Shown here: positions 57,822-64,000 of the stretch, one piece after another | Layout: each line of letters begins with the position of its first letter | Position numbering within the stretch: position 1 is the first letter of the stretch | Assembly: GCA_963170055.1 (NCBI GenBank) | Contig: CAUJGJ010000324.1 | Span: 164,001 to 228,000, forward strand | Origin: Halisarca cf. caerulea | Lineage: Eukaryota > Porifera > Demospongiae > Chondrillida > Halisarcidae | Length of the DNA stretch: 64,000 bases | Direction of reading: 5' to 3' | Translations under genes and position numbers: made by a program | The notes under the pieces: model-generated | Seen by the model: only the letters and a program-made list of their open reading frames with translations | Database searches by the model: none | Told to the model about the DNA's origin: nothing

Positions 57822-59172
57822 GTAGTTGACAGTAATGCTGATTAATATACATGCACATCAGCAAGTACCTTGGGAAATACCGTAGTCATATATACGTATA
57901 TATAGTTTCAGGAGAAATAAAATTTTGCTATTTTTGCAGTTTATTCCAAATCTGTGAAATTTGTACGCATATATTATTATATCTCATATGTACCTTTGAA
58001 TTGGTATTGTAGTCGTTTTTCTTACATGATGATTGGTCTGCTTGTGGCACTGTTGTGTTACCTCATTCTGATCAAAGACCACATTCCTTATATTACTGGT
58101 CCATTTTCTGTGGCTATCCCATGCACCGCCTGTGATTTGGCAGGCAAATGTACGATCTGTTCTCCTTTTAGGCAAATAATGGCAGAACTATATATCATTA
58201 GAGTTACTCATCTCCCATTTGCTTACAAGGCTTTCCCCTCTTCAGCACTCCACACACTTGATCTGTCACAAATTTCAATCTCTGATGCTAGAATTGCACA
58301 GCTATGTATGTTACTACCATGCTGATCCTCTCAATCTATGTAACACAGGATTGAGGGTCTGATGTATGATTTCACTAAAATATTGTATGGGTATATAGGT
58401 GAATGAGACTAAATAATTATGTGCATGATGTCCAATATTGATGCCTTAAGTTTGTTCACGTATTATGGAGTACGGTAGTACTCCATATGTAGGATTGACA
58501 CGGAAAAACATGGCCGCCATACATTAGCGCAAATTTTGTTTTCGTCTGAAAACTAACGATGCAGTACAGTTAGTAGCATTTAGAAGTGATAATGGTGCCT
58601 TTTGACACACTAGGTATAAGATGAAGTAGTTTAAACCCTTCGTAGGCCAATTTCTTTAAAGAACTTCGTAATTTTAGACGAAAATGTATGGCTACGCAAC
58701 ACCAGTACCATTTTAAGATTCTTCTTATTCTTCTTATTCTTCTCGTCATTTTTTCGAACTGAGCTACAGGTCGCCACGAAGGGCCCAGAGGTCTCATCTT
58801 TCGCCAGTGTGCTCCGATTGTTAGCACGAAGTGCCTTTTGTAGGTTTTGAAGCAACACCTACACTTCTAAAGCAAGAAAAAATTTCATAGCCAAATCCCA
58901 TACATTCGCCGGATCAGCCATTTTCGGATTAGCGAAATGGCTACGCGAGACTAGACGTACGCGTACGTACAAGGTCTGTACTTCGAGGATCGTCGACTGC
59001 AGCGCTCTTTTCGTTCGATCATTTGTTTCTAGATGGCTACATTGATATTAGTCAGGTAACTGCATAGATTTCTAGTTTCTTCATCTTACAAGATTTGATC
59101 GTGTTCCTTCTCAACTGCAGTGGAAACCTATTCAAGCAACCGTTTCGCTATAAAAGGAAAAACTGCACGAAC
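57822..59172. other. Sequence after gene 3 exon 1, no exon found
   Basis: Probable intron. Contains CTTCTTATT repeats near 58720-58745; no conserved helicase block. Confidence 0.5.
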
Positions 59173-59401
59173 AAGGGTGTATAAAAACCATTTAAAAATG
59201 GTAAAAGGATGTAGGATTGACACAGGATCGTGCAAAAAGCCATTATCAAAAAAGGATTCTCCACCTAGCCCTGTACCAGTTTTGCAACTTACCCTTGTTC
59301 CACGTGTTTTTGGAGAATCCTTTTTTGATAATGGCTTTTTGCACGATCCTGTGTCAATCCTACATCCTTTTACCATTTTTAAATGGTTTTTATACACCCT
59401 T
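59173..59401. repeat. 90 bp perfect inverted repeat
   Basis: 59173-59262 is the exact reverse complement of 59312-59401, separated by 49 bp. The right arm plus spacer is related to 850-985 and 55200-55345 (shared TGTGTCAATCCTACAT), where the left arm is missing. Confidence 0.95.
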
Positions 59402-59524
59402 ATATATAGCCATCATATACAGTGCAGATGCAATACAGTACTGCTATTAGCTTACCTCACAAGATTTTTGAGTGGAATGCAAGCCACAAAATTGAGGATC
59501 CTGCAACATTTGCTGCATGACTTT

Positions 59525-59724
59525 TATTGTATATCTAGATCTGTTCTCGAATCAGGCAAATCATTCAACAACAACAATCATTGCTCGAACAGGCAACCTC
59601 ATGGTCGACAAAAATAGCAACCAATCGAAAGTAGTCTATAGATAAAACAATTGATCGACATTAGACACCCATGTTAATATAGCAACTACAAATCATAAAC
59701 AGCCTACACAACACATACACAACA
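59525..59724 (-). repeat. Gypsy 3' LTR
   Basis: 200 bp, starting TGTTGTGTATG on the minus strand after the polypurine tract. Confidence 0.75.
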
Positions 59725-59739
59725 CTCCTCCCATTTTAG

Positions 59740-60390
59740 CTAATGACTAATGGTAAAACCATAGCGATCTGGTGGTTTACTGGGACGACTTGAGCGCCGG
59801 ACTGGAGGAGAGATAGAGGGTCCCTTCGTGGAGGAATGACTGGTCTCGGGAGCACTTGATATCTCCAGCCAGGGGAAAGCATTGTACATATCGGATGGTA
59901 ATGAGTTTTCCTCACAAGTGCGGATCCTCAGGTGATCCAAATGTCGGCGGAAGTATCGTCCATCAACCAGCCTGACCAGGTAGGATAAGGGGCCCTTACG
60001 CTGGACAATCTTACCAGCCAACCAGGGTTTGCCGGTACTAAAGTTACGCATAAAGATCCGGTCACCAATGTCCAACTCACGTACTCTTGAATGCTGGTTG
60101 TGGCGAGTTTTTTGCTTCTCTTACTGAGACCAAACATGACTTCCCAGATTGGGTTTCATTAAATCCATACTTGTTCGGATTGGCCGTCCGAATGTCAATT
60201 CCGCTGGAGCCTGCCCTGTACTCAAATGAGGTGTGGAACAGTAAGCCATTAAAAAGCGGGAGACCTTGGTTGATACTTTCCCTTCGGTCAACTTCTTCAT
60301 ACTGGACTTAAAGGTCTGCACCGCCCTTTCTACTAGCTCGTTTGATGACGGGTGATGAGGTGATGTACGGATATATATGCTGTATTCCAT
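59740..60390 (-). pseudogene. Gypsy integrase C-terminal part
   Basis: 60390-60121 has RTSPHHPSSNELVERAVQTF, containing the catalytic Glu region, and STGQAPAELTFGRPIRT. After a frame change, 60075-59740 has RVREL-like GDRIFMRNFSTGKPWL, YLVRLVDGRYFRRHLDHLR and a Pro/Ser-rich end RRSSRPSKPPDRYGF. Confidence 0.75.
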
Positions 60391-60432
60391 TTTTCTTCAT
60401 GAACTGCTTGAAATCCTCGGAAATGAAGGATG

Positions 60433-61128
60433 CTAGAATTGGTTGGTTATGAGTTGCTCAGGAAGTCCCAATGAAGCAAAACATAGCCTAAGTTTCTCAA
60501 TGGTGATCTGAGATGAGGATGATCCTGTAGGGTATACTTCCATCCATTTCGAATGAGCGTCAATAATTATTAAAAAGATGATACCCATGAAAGGACCCGC
60601 ATAGTTGGCATGGATCCTTACCCATGGTTTCACAGGCCATTTCCAAGGGTGAAGAGGAGCCTGTGGAGGTGCTTTCTGACTCTCCTGGCAAGATACATAT
60701 GCTTTCACCCTGTCTTTCACTCCCTTATCAATGCCTGGCCACCACACATATTGTCTTGCTAACATCTTCATTCTCACCACTCCCGGATGACCATCATGCA
60801 ATAACTCTAGTACCTTCCCTTTAAGAGTTGTAGGGACTACTACCCTGCTACCTCTTAGTACACACCCTTGTTCAACACTCAGCTCTTGCTGTCGGGTAAT
60901 GAAAGGCTTAAGATCCTGTGCAGATACACTACTCGGCCAACCTTGCAACACAAATTCTCTCACCTTGGCTAATTTAAAGTTGGATCCCGAGATGTGTGTA
61001 AGCGGATATCTTGGACTGATACTGGTGACAACTCTAGGCCTTCTAGGAGGTGAATAAGTTCTGCTGGTTGTGGTACAGTACCTGAGTAGGTGCTTCTGGT
61101 AAGGGCAATCAGCTGAGTCAATCTGCAT
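60433..61128 (-). pseudogene. Gypsy integrase N-terminal and core
   Basis: Zinc-binding HHCC (LLHDGHPGVVRMKMLARQYV ... VKAYVSCQ) and the core start HANYAGPFMG...IIDAHSKWMEVYP. The first catalytic Asp of the usual HxDYAGP motif is Asn, and the block ends at a stop near ITNQF. Confidence 0.75.
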
Positions 61129-61162
61129 TACTGTTGTCTTTCCCTGCTTTGTAGCGAATGTG

Positions 61163-62372
61163 TTAAGAATAAGCGCCTAAGGTCAATGCCCATCTCTGTA
61201 CCCTGGCTGAGGACATCGAGGAAACTGGCTTTGATTCATCAAAAATATGCATGAGTGGTTTATGATCCGAGAGGATTGTGAATGGACGATCATAGACATA
61301 GGGATGAAAGTCCTTCACACCAAAGATAATAGCCAAAGCCTCTTTATCAAGTTGAGAGTATTTCTTCTCGGCTGGCGCTAGTGAGCGGGAGGCATAGGCC
61401 ATGGGCCTCTCAGAATTATCCTCCATTCGGTGAGACAACACGGCCCCCACACCATAGGGAGAGGCATCACAAGACAAAATTATCTCCTTAGTGGGGTCAA
61501 AAATGCACCAGTAGGTCTGACGACTGTAAAAGACCCTTGAACTCATCAAAGGCAGATTGATGCTTGATGCTCCAGTGCCACAAAGTGTTCTTTTGTAGTA
61601 CTTGGTACAAGGGGGCAGCTGCTGTTGACAAATTTGGCACAAATTTCCCATAGTAGTTGACAAGGCCGAGGAATGAGCGAAGCTCACTCACTCGGCTGGG
61701 AACGGGTACATGTGCTACTGCTCTCACCTTGCTTTCTGTTGGCTGTAGACCATCTTTAGTGATTTTGTGTCCAAGATATTCAATCTCGTCAAGTAGGAAG
61801 GCACAATTCTCCTTCTTCAGTCGCATTCCCTTATCCTCCAGGCGTTGCAGGACCTCATCGAAATTCCGCAAGTGATCTGATACGGATGGGCCAGTGATGA
61901 GGATATCATCCAGGTAAACTGAGACATTAGGAATCCCTTGCAGTAAAACCTCCATGGTCCGCTGAAATATGGCCGGCGCAGAGGAAACACCAAACAGTAA
62001 TCGCTGATAGCGATACAAAACTTTATGTGTGTTGATCGTAGCAAGTGGCTGGGACTCCTCTGCAAACGGAAGTTGCAAGTATGCCTGTGCCAAATCCAGT
62101 TTTGAAAATTGCTTCCCTCTTGACAATTAAAAAAAGGATGCGAATATGTCTTCAATCCTTGGTAATGGGTACACTTCCACATTTGTTGCTGCATTAGTTG
62201 TTAACTTGAAGTCACCGCAGATCCTAACTGAGCCATCAGGCTTTTGTACGGGGACAATAGGAGCTGCCCAATCCGAGTGTTGCACGGGAATAATTATCCC
62301 TTCTTTTTCCAACCTCTCAAGCTCTTTTTCTGTTGCTGCTTTCATGGCATGGGGAATCGCTCTGTGTATCAT
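61163..62372 (-). pseudogene. Gypsy reverse transcriptase and RNase H
   Basis: 62372-62127 has DWAAPIVPVQKPDGSVRICG (RT motifs 1-2). A stop follows, then 62126-61497 has FSKLDLAQAYLQLPF, LLFGVSSAPAIFQRTME and the catalytic VYLDDILITG. After a further stop, 61500-61163 has [18 protein letters not shown] and [19 protein letters not shown] (RNase H). Confidence 0.85.
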
Positions 62373-62556
62373 GAATCATGGTGATACATCAGGTTTCTGA
62401 TCTAAGGTAGCTTTGAAATTCTTGATAGTACCCAAGCCTGGGCAGAATACTGCTTCATGCTTCCTGACAACATCTGGTAGGGAATCAGGCAGGTGAGTTG
62501 CAAACATAGACTGTCAGTCGAGACGGAGGTGCCCCAACCAGTCACGACCCAATAGA

Positions 62557-63093
62557 TTAGGACCTGAACCTTCCACCAATCAGAGGGAGGCTGAACTCTT
62601 GCTGGTGAAGTCGTACCTTGACAGTTAAGGTACTGTACCTACTACTGGAATTTCCGACCCGGTATATGTGCAAAGCATAACTGGAGTTTATTGGCTGGAG
62701 CACAGGAGACTTTTGTGGCAATGAGATGTCTGCTAGTTGGTGCATCGTGATGATGGAGACTGCTGCTCCTGTGTCCACTACAGGTTTGTCATTGATGTAC
62801 ACCTCTGTTTGCAATGGTGAGTGCTTGGCGTCCTGAACTGGGTACAAATAATACTCTGTAGGTTCCTCTTCTGGAATTGCGGCTTCTGTTGAATGTACTG
62901 ACAATTTGACATGTGACTTTGTCTGCTGAGAGGTAGGCTTACTGCGGCATGCTTGGCTGATATGACCCTTCTTGCCACAACTGTTGCAGGTAACATGCTG
63001 GAAACGACACTGACAAGCATCGTGCATGCCACCACAGCGATAAAATGGTTTACGTTGTGTTACCTTCTTGATGGCGTGTGGTTGATTCTCCAC
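62557..63093 (-). pseudogene. Gypsy zinc knuckle and aspartic protease
   Basis: CNSCGKKGHISQAC is a CCHC knuckle; VVDTGAAVSII holds the protease DTGA. Breaks before the RT. Confidence 0.8.
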
Positions 63094-63674
63094 CTTCTAG
63101 ACGGGGAGGCTATAGGTGCTGGCTGAGGATGCTTCAACTGTCTGGCGTCACGTTCCGCCAACTCCATTGCTTGTGCCATCTTGAATGCTTTGTCAGAGCT
63201 CAACTCGGTCTCTGTCAGTAATTGTTGCTGACAATGGCTATCGGATATCCCACATGCAATGCGGTCACGTAGCATCTCGTCCAGCTTATTGCCATAATCA
63301 CAGTGCAGATAGTTTCCGAAGTTCTGCCACATAAGTAGCGAGCGACTCCCCAGGTAGCTGGGATCGTGAGTTGAATTTGTACCGTTGGACAATATAGAGG
63401 ATGGTCGAGGGTTGTAATGCGTCTTCACTTTATCGATTATGTCTTTCAGAGACATTTCACTGGGCTTCTGGGGAGCTACCAGGCTTTGTATCAGGCTGTA
63501 CGTTGCCGTTCCACAGCAGAATAAGAGGATTGCTCGTTTCTTCGAGGTATCATCCACGTCATTCGCCGCGAAGCAGAATTCCAGACGTTCAATGTACGAC
63601 TCCCATTCTTCTGGCACGCCCAAGAACTCTCCAACTGAGCCATGCACTGATGCCATTCTTCTCCTCGTCGCCAA
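63060..63674 (-). pseudogene. Gypsy gag
   Basis: MATRRRMASVHGSVGEFLGV then WESYIERLEFCFAANDVDD and KRAILLFCCGTATYSLIQSL, typical of Ty3/Gypsy gag. The middle (about 63400-63300) is out of the expected frame between two compensating shifts. Confidence 0.75.
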
Positions 63675-63675
63675 T

Positions 63676-63858
63676 TATTGTATATCTAGATCAGTTCTCG
63701 AATCAGGCAAATCATTAAATTCAACAACAACAATCATTGTTCGAACATGCAGGCAACCCCATGGTCGCCAAAAATAGCAACCAATCAAAAGTAGTTGAGT
63801 TACATCAAGTCTATAGATAAAACAATTGATCAACATTAGACACCCATGTTAATATAGC
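63676..63858 (-). repeat. Gypsy 5' LTR (truncated)
   Basis: Matches 59525-59683 and lacks the outer 40 bp present in the other LTR. Confidence 0.75.
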
Positions 63859-64000
63859 ATGCCACTCTACTTCCATCAGGAAAATCTTGTGTAGAAAGTG
63901 GAACATTCGTTTTTGATTGTCTTGTGTTGTATTACAGTGCTTTATTGGGCATAGCGCCCTAGTGTTGTACACATTGCACTTTAATAATTAATAATAATAA
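63859..64000. other. Window end, nothing recognised
   Basis: Short sequence outside the Gypsy element; ends in TAATAA-type simple repeat. Confidence 0.5.

Larger units (their letters stand above)
59525..63858 (-). mobile_element. Ty3/Gypsy LTR retrotransposon, decayed
   Basis: LTRs at 59525-59724 and 63676-63858 are near-identical over about 180 bp. On the minus strand the right LTR is followed by TTGGCGACGAGGAG (putative primer site) and the left LTR is preceded by AAAATGGGAGGAG (polypurine tract). Order gag, zinc knuckle, protease, RT, RNase H, integrase is Ty3/Gypsy. The 5' LTR lacks about 40 bp of its outer end, and no target duplication is recognisable. Many stops and frameshifts. Confidence 0.85.

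Noticed and set aside
58570..58858. Lys/Asn-rich minus-strand ORFs
   Set aside because: Driven by CTTCTTATT simple repeats; no homology recognised and no splice context.

Overview
This is a 64 kb piece of a eukaryotic, almost certainly metazoan, genome. The genes have GT-AG introns, the base composition is AT-rich, and transposons dominate. No bacterial operons, rRNA, tRNA or CRISPR were seen. The mix of repeats (THAP/TTAA transposons with a P2X7-like second ORF, zinc-finger/endonuclease-type non-LTR elements, Tc1- and pogo-type MITEs) reminds me of a sponge or cnidarian, and a demosponge is my best guess. That placement is inference, because no marker gene in the window proves it.

The host content is a same-strand (+) cluster of HELZ2-like SF1 helicase genes at about 17.7-57.8 kb. 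Gene 1 (17742-28585) is a helicase-only paralogue. Gene 2 (29226-52383) can be assembled from 19 exons into one continuous frame of 2,730 codons including the stop. Its order is: N-terminal Thr/Ser 13-residue repeat, MOV10/HELZ-like N domain, UPF1-like helicase 1, RNB (RNase II/R-like) domain, acidic tract, UPF1-like helicase 2. This is the vertebrate HELZ2 architecture. Gene 3 starts at 57415, and only its first coding exon is in view. Genes 1 and 3 share upstream sequence, a 5'-UTR splice acceptor, an out-of-frame upstream ATG overlapping the start, and an LYxxxWPSLDG motif. Exon 7 of gene 1 is about 94% identical to its gene 2 counterpart, far more than neighbouring exons, which suggests gene conversion.

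The left arm (1-17.5 kb) is transposon-derived: fragments and one long, broken copy of a zinc-finger reverse-transcriptase retroelement; a head-to-tail array with a 1,115 bp period; a short LTR element (TRIM-like) inside the third unit; a (TA)n tract of about 410 bp; a foldback element; and a 3.6 kb Kolobok-like DNA transposon with TTAA target sites lying inside the 3' part of a LINE.

The introns of genes 1 and 2 carry many small terminal-inverted-repeat elements (pogo-like CAGT(G/C)(A/G)AACC termini, Tc1-like termini), some retaining a transposase HTH remnant, and an antisense retroelement copy with its RT core deleted. The right end (59.2-63.9 kb) has a 90 bp perfect inverted repeat and a decayed minus-strand Ty3/Gypsy element. 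All transposase and polyprotein genes seen are broken, so the host helicase cluster is the only apparently functional coding content.
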